Below, piece by piece: positions 1 to 8,672 of a stretch of DNA of 64,000 nt. A model generated the notes under the pieces. The model was not told where the DNA came from, did not search any database, and saw only the letters and a program-made list of their open reading frames with translations. The DNA is from Paenibacillus antri (GTDB lineage: Bacteria > Bacillota > Bacilli > Paenibacillales > YIM-B00363): contig NZ_VCIW01000009.1 in assembly GCF_005765165.1 (NCBI RefSeq), positions 124,001-188,000 on the forward strand, read 5' to 3'. The translations under genes were made by a program, and so were the position numbers. Position 1 is the stretch's first letter, and each line of letters starts with the position of its first letter.

Positions 1-554
1 AGTACGATATCTTGGGCGTGTACGCGCTCGGGCTGGTGACGGCGTTCGGCGGCGGCATTCTGCGCAATCTCGTGATCGACGCGCCGACGCGCTCCTTGTG
101 GGAGCAAGGCGATCTGCTCGTCACCGCCCTCGTCGCGAGCTCGATCGTCTACTTCGCGCCGCGTCTCTGGGCCAACCACGTACAGAAGTGGGTGTTCTTC
201 GACGCCGTCGGCCTCGCCGCCTTCGCCATTCAAGGCGCCTTGCTCGCCGCGCAGAAGGGACTGCCGCTGCCGGCGGTCATGATCGCGGCGCTGCTCACCG
301 GCTGCGGCGGCGGCGTCATCCGCGACATCCTAGCGCGGCGCAAGCCGCTCGTCTTCCGCGAGGAAGTGTACGGCGTCTGGGCGATGCTCGGCGGTCTCGT
401 CGTCGCCATGGGCTTCGGCGAGACCGGCTGGGAGATGTACGTCTTGTTCGCCGGCTTGCTGGCGCTTCGCATGTGGTCGGTCAAGAAGGGATGGCAGCTG
501 CCGAAGCGGTCGTTCCGGAGCGGCATGTCCGGTTTGGCGAAGCGAGAAGCGTAA
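1..554 (+). CDS. TRIC/UPF0126 family membrane protein (5' truncated)
   Basis: This is the C-terminal part of a trimeric intracellular cation channel-type (UPF0126, YicG-like) membrane protein; its start lies before the window, and the open frame runs in from base 3. The family is built from two homologous three-helix repeats, and both signature glycine/arginine motifs are visible: GGGILRN near the visible N-terminus and GGGVIRDIL about 85 residues later. The rest is hydrophobic helices ending in a basic tail (KKGWQLPKRSFRSG). Family members are thought to pass monovalent cations or small solutes; the substrate here cannot be read from sequence. A strong terminator follows directly. Confidence 0.85.
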   Translation, partial: YDILGVYALGLVTAFGGGILRNLVIDAPTRSLWEQGDLLVTALVASSIVYFAPRLWANHVQKWVFFDAVGLAAFAIQGALLAAQKGLPLPAVMIAALLTGCGGGVIRDILARRKPLVFREEVYGVWAMLGGLVVAMGFGETGWEMYVLFAGLLALRMWSVKKGWQLPKRSFRSGMSGLAKREA

Positions 555-556
555 GA

Positions 557-597
557 AAAAAATCCCCGAGGCCAACTGTGGCCCGGGGATTTTTTTA
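557..597 (+). terminator. Intrinsic terminator after the TRIC-like gene
   Basis: An A-run, a hairpin with arms CCCCGAGGCC / GGCCCGGGG and a run of seven T. The A- and T-flanks make it potentially bidirectional, so it may also end the spore-protein transcript coming from the other strand. Confidence 0.85.
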
Positions 598-619
598 TGT
601 ACGGAGGCCGAGGCAACCC

Positions 620-841
620 TTACGCCCGGCCGCCGCGCGCCAACGTCTCTTCCGCGATTTGCACCATTCTGCGAACCATATGGCCCCCGATAGCGCCCGT
701 GTCGCGAGTCGAGACATAACCGTAATACCCGTCCGGCGGCAGCTGCACCCCGACCTCCTGAGCGATTTGATGTTTCAGTTGATCCATGGCCGCATTGGCT
801 TCCGGGACGATCAGGCTGCTAGGGTTCGAATATTTGCTCAT
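620..841 (-). CDS. Alpha/beta-type small acid-soluble spore protein
   Basis: This 73-residue protein matches the alpha/beta SASP family, which coats DNA in dormant spores and protects it from UV and heat. The hallmarks are the early E-A/IAxE region (LIVPEANAAMDQLKHQIA), the GPR-protease-like region, and the C-terminal block G-x-x-S-T-R-D-T-G-A-I-G-G-x-M-V-R-R-M-V. The start was set at the ATG at 841 because GGAGG lies 8 bases upstream and the protein then begins MSKYSN as in the family. The much longer open frame extending upstream to 1180 lacks this support. It is transcribed alone, probably in the forespore. Confidence 0.93.
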   Translation of the reverse strand: MSKYSNPSSLIVPEANAAMDQLKHQIAQEVGVQLPPDGYYGYVSTRDTGAIGGHMVRRMVQIAEETLARGGRA

Positions 842-869
842 GCGATAACACCTCCATTGGATTTGAAGA

Positions 870-900
870 TATTGTTCGACAATTCTGACAACGATATGCA
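870..900 (-). promoter_or_regulatory. Candidate sigma-G-type promoter of the SASP gene
   Basis: On the minus strand TGCATA (895-900) is followed after 18 bases by AACAATA (870-876). The first element fits a sigma-G -35; the second matches 5 of 7 positions of a CATAATA-like -10. The match is partial; forespore control is expected for this family. Confidence 0.4.
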
Positions 901-1160
901 AGCGGTCTCCGCATTTTTTCTTTCCTTGTCTTTCCACCCCTTTGGCGAAAAGCCCCCTCATTTTCCGAACGATCCGCCTTGTACGCCCGGCCGCTCTCCG
1001 GAATCGCCGTCCGGTCCATCGAAAATTTCGCATTCGTCCGGTGCATTCGCCCACGCCCAGAACGCCCGCGAGGTTGCTTGGCGATGCGCTTTTTTTCAGA
1101 AATACTTTAAGTAAAGCCCCCCGCACCCGTCTAGGTTCCTCGAATACACTATCATAGGTT
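901..1160. other. Intergenic stretch with no recognised gene
   Basis: The stretch between the SASP promoter and the TauE/SafE promoter shows open frames on both strands, but none has a ribosome binding site or recognisable product. I see no strong hairpin here. Confidence 0.5.
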
Positions 1161-1189
1161 TTGATGCAACCAATAAGCAATGCTTATAT
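1161..1189 (+). promoter_or_regulatory. Sigma-A promoter for the TauE/SafE permease gene
   Basis: TTGATG (1161-1166), a 17-base spacer, TTATAT (1184-1189). It sits just upstream of the ribosome binding site and ATG at 1206, which argues against initiation at the upstream TTG inside the -35 box. Confidence 0.5.
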
Positions 1190-1205
1190 AGGGCGGGGTG
1201 AAACG

Positions 1206-1967
1206 ATGGAAGCGGAAATTGTAGCGATGGGTTTTTTGGTAGGCGCGCTCGTAGGATTGACGGGCGTCGGCGGCGCGGCCTTGTTGACCCCGGTGCTCAT
1301 GTGGATCGGGATCTCCCCCAGCGTCGCGATCGCGACGGACCTGTTCTATAACTCGGTTACGAAGCTGTTCGGAAGCATTCAGCATATCCGGCAGAAGACG
1401 ATTAACTTGGGGCTCGTGAAATATCTCGCGATCGGCAGCGTCCCGAGCGCGATCGGCGCGGTGCTGCTGCTGCAAGCGTATCCGCCGCTCGCGGCGCATC
1501 AGGATACGATCATGAAGCACGCGCTCGGCATCGTGTTGGTCGTCGTCGCGATCGCGACGATTCTGAAACAATTTTTCGGCAAGCTCGGGTCGAACCGATG
1601 GCAGGAGAAGCCGTTGTCTCAGAAAAGGGCGCTGACGATCCTCATCGGCGTCGTTCTCGGATTCATCGTCGGGCTGACGTCGATCGGCTCCGGCAGCCTC
1701 TTCGCGCTGGCGATGATATATTTGTATCGCTTGACCGCGGCGGAGCTCGTCGGCACGGATATTTTGCATGCGTTCCTGCTCGTGACGGCCGCGGGCGCCA
1801 TTCATGCCGTGTACGGCAATATCAATTACGCGCTGGCGTTCAATCTGCTGCTCGGCTCGGTGCCGGGCGTCATCCTCGGCAGCCGGCTGTCCGCGAAGGT
1901 GCCGGGCCGGCCGCTCCGTACGTTCATGGCGGCGATCATCCTCGTCAGCGGCTTGAAGTTGATCTGA
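1206..1967 (+). CDS. TauE/SafE (TSUP) family membrane permease
   Basis: A 253-residue integral membrane protein of the TauE/SafE family, whose members export sulfite, sulfoacetate or related organic anions. The two halves each begin with the family glycine-rich signature: GLTGVGGAALLTP near the N-terminus and GLTSIGSGSLFAL in the second half. Several hydrophobic helices lie between, and the protein ends in a helix without a long tail. The ATG at 1206 has GGCGGGG upstream. The frame is open further upstream, but the promoter overlaps that part. Substrate unknown; no sulfur genes adjoin it. The pheST promoter overlaps its last codons. Confidence 0.85.
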   Translation: MEAEIVAMGFLVGALVGLTGVGGAALLTPVLMWIGISPSVAIATDLFYNSVTKLFGSIQHIRQKTINLGLVKYLAIGSVPSAIGAVLLLQAYPPLAAHQDTIMKHALGIVLVVVAIATILKQFFGKLGSNRWQEKPLSQKRALTILIGVVLGFIVGLTSIGSGSLFALAMIYLYRLTAAELVGTDILHAFLLVTAAGAIHAVYGNINYALAFNLLLGSVPGVILGSRLSAKVPGRPLRTFMAAIILVSGLKLI

Positions 1968-1981
1968 CGGTCGGCTATAAT
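1953..1981 (+). promoter_or_regulatory. Sigma-A promoter of the pheST operon
   Basis: TTGAAG (1953-1958), 17-base spacer, consensus TATAAT (1976-1981), overlapping the end of the preceding gene and leading directly into the T-box leader. Confidence 0.75.
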
Positions 1982-1989
1982 AGCTGAAT

Positions 1990-2290
1990 ATATGCAACAC
2001 ATGCAATGACGGAGCCCAGTAGGCACGATACGCGCTGCACAGGGAGGAGAGGCCGAAGATTGAGAGCCGCTCCGCATGTCGCCCGAAGCCGAACCTTCTC
2101 TCCCGAGCAGTCGCCCGAACCGCGCCTTAATCCTTAGGCGGCGTGCGTAAGGCAGACCGGCAGGCGGCCGTTATACGCCGATCGAGTGCGCTATCGTCGA
2201 CGCCGCGTTTCGGCGCGAGACGGTGCGAATGAGGGTGGTACCGCGACCTTTTCGTCCCTTAGACAGGGAGAGAAGGTCTTTTTTGCGTTT
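1990..2290 (+). ncRNA. T-box leader (tRNA-Phe responsive) of pheST
   Basis: The leader carries the hallmark T-box sequence AGGGTGGTACCGCG (2232-2245), preceded by a long structured stem I region that includes the AGTA motif near 2018. A TTC triplet (2096-2098) in the context GAACCTTCTC fits a phenylalanine specifier. Known T-boxes bind the cognate tRNA; uncharged tRNA-Phe stabilises an antiterminator that includes the T-box sequence, allowing transcription of the synthetase genes. The competing terminator follows at 2245-2284. I placed the specifier by pattern and by the downstream gene, not by folding. Confidence 0.92.
2245..2284 (+). terminator. T-box-controlled terminator before pheS
   Basis: Arms GACCTTTTC and GAGAAGGTC, with an additional GTCCC/GGGA pairing inside, followed by TTTTTT. 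The left arm overlaps the T-box motif, as expected for mutually exclusive terminator and antiterminator folds. Confidence 0.88.
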
Positions 2291-2312
2291 ACCGATACGA
2301 GGAGGATGAGCC

Positions 2313-3347
2313 ATGAAAGACAGGTTGGAGGCGCTGCGAGCGGAGGCGCTGCAGGAATTGGCCGGCGTGAACGATCCGAACGCGCTGAACGAGCTGCGGG
2401 TCAAGTATCTCGGCAAGAAGGGATTGCTGACGGAAATTTTGCGAGGGATGGGGGCGTTATCCGCGGAGGAGCGGCCGGTCATCGGCCAAGTCGCGAACGA
2501 CGTCCGCGCCGCGATCGAGGGCGTCATCGACGAGAAGGCGGCGGCGTTCGCCCGCGCGGAGACGGAACGACGTCTCGCGACGGAGACGATCGACGTGACG
2601 CTGCCGGGCCGGCCGGCGCCGAACGGGGCGCTGCACCCGCTGACGAAGGTCGTGCAGGAGATCGAAGACATTTTCATCGGGATGGGCTTTACGGTGGCGG
2701 AAGGTCCCGAGGTCGAGACCGATTACTATAACTTCGAGGCGCTGAACCTGCCGAAGGATCACCCGGCGCGCGACATGCAGGATTCGTTCTTCATCACGGA
2801 AGACCTGCTGCTGCGCACGCAGACGTCGCCGGTGCAGGCGCGGACGATGGAAGCGCGGGGCGGCCAGGTCCCGGTCAAGATCATCTGCCCGGGCAAGGTG
2901 TACCGGCGCGACGACGACGATCCGACCCACTCGCATCAATTCATGCAGATCGAAGGGCTCGTCATCGACAAGGGCATTCGGATGAGCGATCTGAAGGGGA
3001 CGCTGCTGCAGTTCGCGCGCGAGATGTTCGGGGCGAACGTGAACATCCGGATGCGGCCGAGCTTCTTCCCGTTCACGGAGCCGAGCGCCGAGGTGGACGT
3101 ATCCTGCGCGGTGTGCGGCGGCAGCGGCTGCCGCGTGTGCAAGCAGTCGGGCTGGCTCGAAATTCTCGGCTCCGGCATGGTGCATCCTCGCGTGCTCGAG
3201 ATGAGCGGCTACGACCCGAACGAAGTGAGCGGCTTCGCGTTCGGCATGGGCGTCGAGCGCATCGCGATGCTGCGGTACGGCGTGGAAGACATTCGGCATT
3301 TCTACACGAACGACGTGCGGTTCTTAAGTCAGTTCGCGCGAGGATAA
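2313..3347 (+). CDS. pheS: Phenylalanine-tRNA ligase alpha subunit
   Basis: PheS is the catalytic subunit of the (alpha-beta)2 enzyme that charges tRNA-Phe with phenylalanine using ATP. The 344 residues match the usual bacterial length. An N-terminal coiled-coil arm that contacts tRNA (about 1-90) is followed by the class II core, with motif 2 around [15 protein letters not shown] (197-210), the [13 protein letters not shown] segment (251-263), a CxxC-x4-CxxC cluster (265-276), and motif 3 [14 protein letters not shown] (307-320). The ATG at 2313 follows GAGGAGG. It is the first gene of a two-gene operon controlled by the T-box. Confidence 0.97.
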   Translation: MKDRLEALRAEALQELAGVNDPNALNELRVKYLGKKGLLTEILRGMGALSAEERPVIGQVANDVRAAIEGVIDEKAAAFARAETERRLATETIDVTLPGRPAPNGALHPLTKVVQEIEDIFIGMGFTVAEGPEVETDYYNFEALNLPKDHPARDMQDSFFITEDLLLRTQTSPVQARTMEARGGQVPVKIICPGKVYRRDDDDPTHSHQFMQIEGLVIDKGIRMSDLKGTLLQFAREMFGANVNIRMRPSFFPFTEPSAEVDVSCAVCGGSGCRVCKQSGWLEILGSGMVHPRVLEMSGYDPNEVSGFAFGMGVERIAMLRYGVEDIRHFYTNDVRFLSQFARG

Positions 3348-3362
3348 GGGGGGAGCATCGAC

Positions 3363-5819
3363 ATGTACGTTTCGTATAAATGGTTGGAGCAGTATGTGAA
3401 CTTGAACGGCGTCTCGGCGAAGGAGCTGGCCGAGAAGCTGACGCGCGGCGGCGTCGAGGTCGACGGCGTGGAGGCGCGCAATCTCGGCGTCGTGAAGGTC
3501 GTCGTCGGGCATGTCGTGGAGAAGGAGAAGCATCCGGACGCGGACAAGCTGAACGTGTGCAAGGTGGACGTCGGCGAAGCGGAGCATCTGCAGATCGTCT
3601 GCGGCGCGCCGAACGTGGCCGCGGGCCAGAAGGTGCCGGTCGCGCTCGTAGGCGCCTCGCTCCCGGGCGGGCTGGCCATTAAGCGGGCGAAGCTGCGCGG
3701 CGTCGAGTCGATGGGCATGATTTGCTCGGCGAAGGAGCTGGGGTTGAACGACAAGCTGCTGCCGAAGGAAATCCAGGAAGGCATTCTCGTGCTGCCGGAA
3801 GGGACGGACGTCGGGACGGACGCGGTCGCGCTGCTCGGCATCGACGACGAGGTGCTCGATCTCGATCTGACGCCGAATCGGAGCGATTGTCTCAGCATGA
3901 TCGGCGTCGCGTACGAGGTCGGCGCGCTGCTCGGCCGCGACGTCGCGCTGCCCGACGTCGAGGAAGGCGTCGTCTTGGACGGCGGCGCGACGACGTCGGA
4001 TCGGGTTCGCATCGAGATCGAAGCGGGCGAGGATTGCCCGCATTACGCGGCCCGGTTGATCGAAGGCGTGACGATCGGCCCGTCGCCGCTCTGGATGCAG
4101 AACCGGTTGATGGCTGCGGGCGTGCGTCCGATCAATAACGTGGTCGACATTACGAACTACGTGATGCTCGAATACGGGCAGCCGCTGCACGCGTTCGACG
4201 CGGATACGCTGGCGGGCAACGGCAGCCGCATCGTCGTGCGCCATGCGCGCGCGGGCGAGCGGATGACGACGCTCGACGGGCAAGACCGCGCGCTCGAGCC
4301 GCATATGCTGCTGATTACGGACGGCGAGCGGGGGATCGCGCTGGCCGGCGTCATGGGCGGCGCCGATTCGGAAGTGACGCCGGGCACGACGCGGATTTTG
4401 TTGGAATCGGCTCGGTTCGCGGGCCGCTCCGTGCGCCGCACGTCGCGCGAGCTCGGCTTGCGCTCGGAAGCGTCGCTTCGGTTCGAGAAGGAAGTGAACC
4501 CGGAGGCGGTCATTCCGGCGCTGAACCGGGCGACGGCGCTGCTGTGCAAGTACGCGGGCGGCCGCGCGTCTCAGGGGCACGCGGAGGCGGTGCTCGACGC
4601 GCCGGCGCCGCGTACGGTGCCGCTGACGGTCGAGCGCGTGAACGAGCTGCTCGGCACGTCGCTGACGGCATCGGACGTGCGCGAAGTGTTCGCGCGCCTC
4701 GGCTTCGCGGTCGCGGGCTCCGGCGACGCGCTCGAGGTGACGGCGCCGCTGCGCCGCGCCGACATGGTGCGCGACGTCGACTTGATCGAGGAGATCGCCC
4801 GACTGTACGGGTATGACAACATCCCGACGACGCTCGTGCGCGGCGCGACGACGCCGGGCGCGCTGACGAAGGCGCAGCGCGTGGCGCGGGAGACGCGGCG
4901 GACGCTCACCGGCGCGGGGCTCCACGAAGCCGTCACGTACTCGCTGACGGCGGAAGGCCGCGCGGACGCGCTCGGCGGCTTGTTCGCGTCGCCGGGGCGC
5001 ATCCGCCTCGCGATGCCGATGAGCGAGGACCGCAGCGTCCTTCGCACGAGCGTGCTGCCGCACTTGCTCGAGGCGGTCGTGCATAACCGCAACCGCAACG
5101 TCGACGACGTCGCCTTGTTCGAGCTCGGCAGCGTGTTCTTGACGGAGGAGACGGGCGCGTTGACGTCGCTTCCGGTCGAGCGTCGGACGCTTGCGGCGGT
5201 CGTCACCGGCGCGAAATCGGCGGCGAATTGGTCGGACAACGGCCGCGCGAAGGTAGACTTCTACGATTTGAAGGGCCGCCTCGAGAAGCTGACGACGCAT
5301 CTCGGCATCGAGACCGCGTACGTCGCTTCGGCGCCGACGGGCTTCCATCCGGGGCGTTCCGCCGACGTATTCGCGGTCCTCGCGGACGGCTCGCGCGTCA
5401 AGCTCGGCCGGATCGGCCAAATCCACCCGGCCGTTCAAGCGGAGTGGGAGCTCGACGACACGTACGCGTTCGAACTCGACTTCGAGGCGTTGGTCGAATC
5501 GGCGGTGCTTCGCGCGAATTACGAGCCGCTGCCGCGCTACCCGGCCGCGTCCCGCGACATCGCCGTCGTCGTCGATCGCGGCGTGCCGGCGGGCGATCTC
5601 GTCGCGACGGTCCGCGAGGCGGGCGGCGCGTACTTGGAATCCGTGCGCGTGTTCGACGTCTACACGGGCGAGCGGCTCGGCGCGGACAAGAAGAGCGTCG
5701 CGCTGGCGCTCGTCTACCGCCACGGCGAACGGACGCTGACCGACGAGGAAGTGACCGGCGCGCACGACGCGGTGACGGCCGCATTGGCGTCCAAGCACGG
5801 CGCGGAGCTCCGGAAATAA
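3363..5819 (+). CDS. pheT: Phenylalanine-tRNA ligase beta subunit
   Basis: PheT is the 818-residue beta subunit carrying tRNA anticodon recognition and the editing site that clears Tyr-tRNA-Phe. Visible modules are the N-terminal OB-fold tRNA-binding domain (about 40-155, with HPDADKLNVCKVDVG), the B3/B4 editing domain, B5 (near 410-480), the catalytic-like core, and the C-terminal ferredoxin-fold anticodon-binding domain starting near YPAASRDIAVVVD. The ATG at 3363 follows AAGGGGGGAG and lies 15 bases after pheS. The long open frame on the opposite strand is a GC-rich shadow. Confidence 0.97.
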   Translation: MYVSYKWLEQYVNLNGVSAKELAEKLTRGGVEVDGVEARNLGVVKVVVGHVVEKEKHPDADKLNVCKVDVGEAEHLQIVCGAPNVAAGQKVPVALVGASLPGGLAIKRAKLRGVESMGMICSAKELGLNDKLLPKEIQEGILVLPEGTDVGTDAVALLGIDDEVLDLDLTPNRSDCLSMIGVAYEVGALLGRDVALPDVEEGVVLDGGATTSDRVRIEIEAGEDCPHYAARLIEGVTIGPSPLWMQNRLMAAGVRPINNVVDITNYVMLEYGQPLHAFDADTLAGNGSRIVVRHARAGERMTTLDGQDRALEPHMLLITDGERGIALAGVMGGADSEVTPGTTRILLESARFAGRSVRRTSRELGLRSEASLRFEKEVNPEAVIPALNRATALLCKYAGGRASQGHAEAVLDAPAPRTVPLTVERVNELLGTSLTASDVREVFARLGFAVAGSGDALEVTAPLRRADMVRDVDLIEEIARLYGYDNIPTTLVRGATTPGALTKAQRVARETRRTLTGAGLHEAVTYSLTAEGRADALGGLFASPGRIRLAMPMSEDRSVLRTSVLPHLLEAVVHNRNRNVDDVALFELGSVFLTEETGALTSLPVERRTLAAVVTGAKSAANWSDNGRAKVDFYDLKGRLEKLTTHLGIETAYVASAPTGFHPGRSADVFAVLADGSRVKLGRIGQIHPAVQAEWELDDTYAFELDFEALVESAVLRANYEPLPRYPAASRDIAVVVDRGVPAGDLVATVREAGGAYLESVRVFDVYTGERLGADKKSVALALVYRHGERTLTDEEVTGAHDAVTAALASKHGAELRK

Positions 5820-5886
5820 CGCTCGGGATCACAGTTCGATAACAAAAAAACATAATCTTGTAAAAACCGAATAGCAGGAAACTGCT

Positions 5887-5935
5887 GCCGACGCATCGAA
5901 TTAATGAGAAAGTTGCCGATGCGTCGGCATTTTTG
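5887..5935 (+). terminator. Intrinsic terminator after pheT
   Basis: Perfect 12-bp arms GCCGACGCATCG (5887-5898) and CGATGCGTCGGC (5917-5928), followed by ATTTTTGTT. It separates pheST transcription from zapA. Confidence 0.9.
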
Positions 5936-5968
5936 TTGAACGCTGTCGAAAGGAGCGTGCACCCTGCA

Positions 5969-7123
5969 ATGCATTCGGAAGAGAAGATTCGCACGACCAT
6001 AGACATCTTCGGGACGACCTACAAGATGGTCGGAACGTATAGCCAATCGTATATGAAACGTCTCTCTACGTACGTTAACGAAAATATGGAAACGATCGCC
6101 AAGGGCAATCCGCGGCTCGACTCGCAGAAGGTCGGCGTCTTGGCGCTCATCCAGATGGCCGACGAATACTTCCGCCTCCAGGCGAAGGGCGACGCGATCG
6201 AGAGCGAGCATTCGCAGTCGAAGCAGCGGATCGAGGAGCTGCGCAAGGCGCTGGAGCTGACGGAAGAGAAGGAGCGCGGCCAGTCGGCGCTCGCGGCGGA
6301 GCTGCAGGAGCGCATCGAGGCGCTGGAGGCGGAGAATGTGCGCCTCGCCGAGGAGAAGGATCGCGACCGAGCGGCGATCGAGGCGCGGCTTCTGGCGAAG
6401 ATCGACGAGCTGGAAGCGGAGAATCTTCGTCTCGCGGAGGAGAAGGAACGCGATCAGGCGGCGCTCGCGGCGCAGCTGCAGGCGAAGATCGACGAGCTGG
6501 AAGCGAAGAACCTTCGCCTCGCGGAGGAGAAGGAACGCGATCAGGCGGCGCTCGCGGCGCAGCTGCAGGCGAAGATCGACGAGCTGGAAGCGAAGAACCT
6601 TCGCCTCGCGGAGGAGAAGGAACGCGATCAGGCGGCGCTCGCGGCGCAGCTGCAGGCGAAGATCGACGACTTGGAGCTGGAAAATCTTCGCCTCGAGGAG
6701 GAAGAACGCGAGCGCGCGTCTACCGCAGCGCGGCTGCAGGAGAAGATCGACGCGGTGGAGCTGGAGAACCTTCGCCTCGCGGAGGAATCGGAGCTGGCGA
6801 GCCTCAGTTGGGCGGAGCGGGTGGCCGAGTGGGAGTCGAAGTATGCTGCCGCCGTCCGCGAGTCCGAGGCCGCCACGGCCGCGCTCGAGGCGCGGGTCGC
6901 CCAGCTCGAGGCGGAGCGTTCGCGGCGAGAGGCGGCTTCCGCAGCCGAGCCGAAGCCGGCTTCCCCTACGATCGTCCCGCCGGGCGGCGGTTCGTCGACG
7001 GACGGCGCCGAGACGGCCGACCCGGAGTTGTTGGAGAAATACAAGAAGCTGCAGGAGGAATACGCCAAGCTGCAGCTGGAGTTTAACGAGTGGATCGAAT
7101 TGACGCAATCCGAGACGCAATAG
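5969..7123 (+). CDS. zapA: ZapA-type cell division protein with long repetitive coiled-coil extension
   Basis: The first ~85 residues are a ZapA domain (start MHSEEKIRTTIDIFGTTYKM; then VGVLALIQMADEYFRL), the FtsZ-associated factor that bundles Z-ring filaments. ZapA is normally about 85-110 residues; this protein has 384. The extension is a near-continuous charged coiled coil in which a 29-residue (87-bp) unit, consensus LAEEKERDQAALAAQLQAKI plus DELEAKNLR, occurs about six times, three copies being almost identical in DNA. A Pro/Gly-rich linker (PASPTIVPPGGGSS) precedes a final short helix (YKKLQEEYAKLQLEF). AAGGAG lies 13 bases before the chosen ATG. Gene order after pheT supports the assignment. 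Confidence 0.85.
   Translation: MHSEEKIRTTIDIFGTTYKMVGTYSQSYMKRLSTYVNENMETIAKGNPRLDSQKVGVLALIQMADEYFRLQAKGDAIESEHSQSKQRIEELRKALELTEEKERGQSALAAELQERIEALEAENVRLAEEKDRDRAAIEARLLAKIDELEAENLRLAEEKERDQAALAAQLQAKIDELEAKNLRLAEEKERDQAALAAQLQAKIDELEAKNLRLAEEKERDQAALAAQLQAKIDDLELENLRLEEEERERASTAARLQEKIDAVELENLRLAEESELASLSWAERVAEWESKYAAAVRESEAATAALEARVAQLEAERSRREAASAAEPKPASPTIVPPGGGSSTDGAETADPELLEKYKKLQEEYAKLQLEFNEWIELTQSETQ
6431..6690 (+). repeat. 87-bp in-frame tandem repeat inside zapA
   Basis: Three almost identical 87-bp units begin at 6431, 6518 and 6605 (each at CTCGCGGAGG), with more diverged units before and after. Each encodes 29 residues, i.e. four heptads plus one residue, so copy-number change would lengthen the coiled coil without breaking the frame. 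Confidence 0.85.
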
Positions 7124-7128
7124 CGGCA

Positions 7129-7172
7129 ACGGCCCGCGACGTTCCTTTTGGGAACCGCCGCGGGCCGTTTTA
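7129..7172 (+). terminator. Intrinsic terminator after zapA
   Basis: Arms ACGGCCCGCG (7129-7138) and CGCGGGCCGT (7159-7168), with an inner GTTCC/GGAAC pairing, followed by TTTT. Confidence 0.85.
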
Positions 7173-7247
7173 AGTTTTGAAGCCGCCTTCTTTCGATGTG
7201 CCGCAAGCCGTTGCGTCGCGATTCTCCCCCTGGGATGTCCCGCTTCC

Positions 7248-8456
7248 CTACAACCGGAACTCGCGGAAGCCCTCTAGCGAGAAGCGCCGCGTGCGCACGG
7301 CCCAAGGTACGCCGAGTTCCGAGAGCAGGGCGCTTCGCTCGGCCGCCTCGCGGAACAGCTCCGGCAAGTCGCGTACGGTCGTGACCCGGTTCCCGTGTTC
7401 CTCTGCGATGTCGACCGCGTCCGCCGGGATCGGGTGGACGCCGCCCGACGAGAGCAGCGCGCCGTTGACGGCCGCGACGAAGGGTCGGCACCGATCGACG
7501 GTGCAATACGGCTCCGCCCGGTCGTCGATGCTGTCGATCCAATTCGAGTACATCTTGCGCATCAAGTCTTCGGCGGGGAACTGGAGCGTCTCCGGCGCGG
7601 AGCCGCCCGCCCGCCGAATTTCGAGTCGATTCGCATAATCCCACCGCAGGACGCCGCGGTCGCCGACGACCTCGATCGCCGGAGGTTCATTCGATTCGTA
7701 ACACAGCGTCGTATACATACACACTTCGACGCCGCCGCGGGTCGCGAGTCGAAGGCAGGACGTGTCGTCGCCCTCGATCGGATGCGCACGGTACAGTTCC
7801 GCCCGCAGATGCAGCGGCTCGGCGTCCGCCGGATCGGCGGCGGCGGCCTCGGCGAGCAGAAGGCCATTTTGGAGCAGATGCGCGAACGGATTCATCAGCG
7901 TGCCGTCCAAGACAAGCTGTCCGCGCAAGGTTAGCTTGCCGGCCCACGGCGTCCGGCTGTAATAGCGATCGGTGCGCTTCCACATGCCGATGCCCGCGAT
8001 GCGCGATACCCTGCCGATCGCGCCGGCGCGGACAAGTTCGAGCGCCCGACGGAACGCCGAGCCGGATACGTTCTGAAAATTCACGGCGCAGAGTCTGCCG
8101 GCGGCTTCCTGCGCGCGGGCCATCGCGTCTACGTCCTGCACGGCGACCGCGGGCGGCTTTTCCACAAGCACATGCCGGCCGGCCTCCAATGCACGGATCG
8201 CCATAGCGCGGTGCAGCGGCAGCGGAGTCGCGAGTACGACCGCGTCGACGTCCGGGCGTTCGGCCAGCAGCGTCGCGTCGTCGTCGCAGCGAACGGCTCC
8301 GAGCGCGGTCAAGGCGGCGAACGATTCGCCCGCCGGGTCGGCGCCCGGATCCGCGAACGCCGCGCAACGCAGTTTGCCTTCGTTCGCGAACGCGACGATC
8401 TGACGCACGTGCGCACGTCCAAACCCTTCGATGCCGATGAGAGCGACGTTGAGCAT
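7248..8456 (-). CDS. Gfo/Idh/MocA family oxidoreductase
   Basis: A 402-residue NAD(P)-dependent dehydrogenase of the glucose-fructose oxidoreductase/inositol dehydrogenase type. The N-terminal Rossmann fold starts MLNVALIGIEGFGRAH (glycine motif at residues 8-13) and the family EKP motif lies at 99-101 (VLVEKPPAV). The C-terminal half is the usual beta-sheet substrate domain. The ATG at 8456 has GGGAGGAAT upstream and gives the canonical N-terminus; upstream extension to 8645 is unsupported. It diverges from an AraC-type regulator at 8673, which probably controls it. Sugar or polyol substrate unknown. Confidence 0.85.
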   Translation of the reverse strand: MLNVALIGIEGFGRAHVRQIVAFANEGKLRCAAFADPGADPAGESFAALTALGAVRCDDDATLLAERPDVDAVVLATPLPLHRAMAIRALEAGRHVLVEKPPAVAVQDVDAMARAQEAAGRLCAVNFQNVSGSAFRRALELVRAGAIGRVSRIAGIGMWKRTDRYYSRTPWAGKLTLRGQLVLDGTLMNPFAHLLQNGLLLAEAAAADPADAEPLHLRAELYRAHPIEGDDTSCLRLATRGGVEVCMYTTLCYESNEPPAIEVVGDRGVLRWDYANRLEIRRAGGSAPETLQFPAEDLMRKMYSNWIDSIDDRAEPYCTVDRCRPFVAAVNGALLSSGGVHPIPADAVDIAEEHGNRVTTVRDLPELFREAAERSALLSELGVPWAVRTRRFSLEGFREFRL

Positions 8457-8590
8457 TTTCGAGATTCCTCCCAATTTCCGTAACCAATCGATGGTTCCCA
8501 TTGTACCGCAAGCGCCTTGGAAAATCTTCTGACGAGCGGAACGCATTCCGAATTTCGGAACCGAGGGACATCTCCGCCCCAAGGGGGGGC

Positions 8591-8631
8591 GTCGAGACTT
8601 CTCGACACCTTCGCCCGAAGGGCGGTACAAT
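8591..8631 (+). promoter_or_regulatory. Promoter and overlapping dyad of the AraC gene
   Basis: TCGACA (8602-8607), 18-base spacer, TACAAT (8626-8631). A perfect dyad GTCGAGA-CT-TCTCGAC (8591-8606) overlaps the -35 box, a plausible operator in the divergent intergenic region. Confidence 0.5.
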
Positions 8632-8672
8632 GAAGAAACCGGCACGGCGCCGGGGGAACGGAGGGAACCGCC

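Noticed and set aside
98-1114. 338-codon frame from inside the TRIC-like gene across the SASP gene
   Set aside because: It crosses a strong terminator and lies in a shadow frame of two recognised genes.
842-1180. N-terminal extension of the spore protein to 186 residues
   Set aside because: SASPs are about 60-75 residues, and the ATG at 841 has a good ribosome binding site.
1152-2006. 284-codon minus-strand frame opposite the TauE/SafE gene
   Set aside because: The plus-strand product has clear family motifs and helices; the reverse product is low-complexity Arg/Asp/Gln.
3324-5798. 824-codon frame antisense to pheT
   Set aside because: Arg/Ala/Leu-rich composition typical of reverse frames in GC-rich genes; pheT is certain on the other strand.
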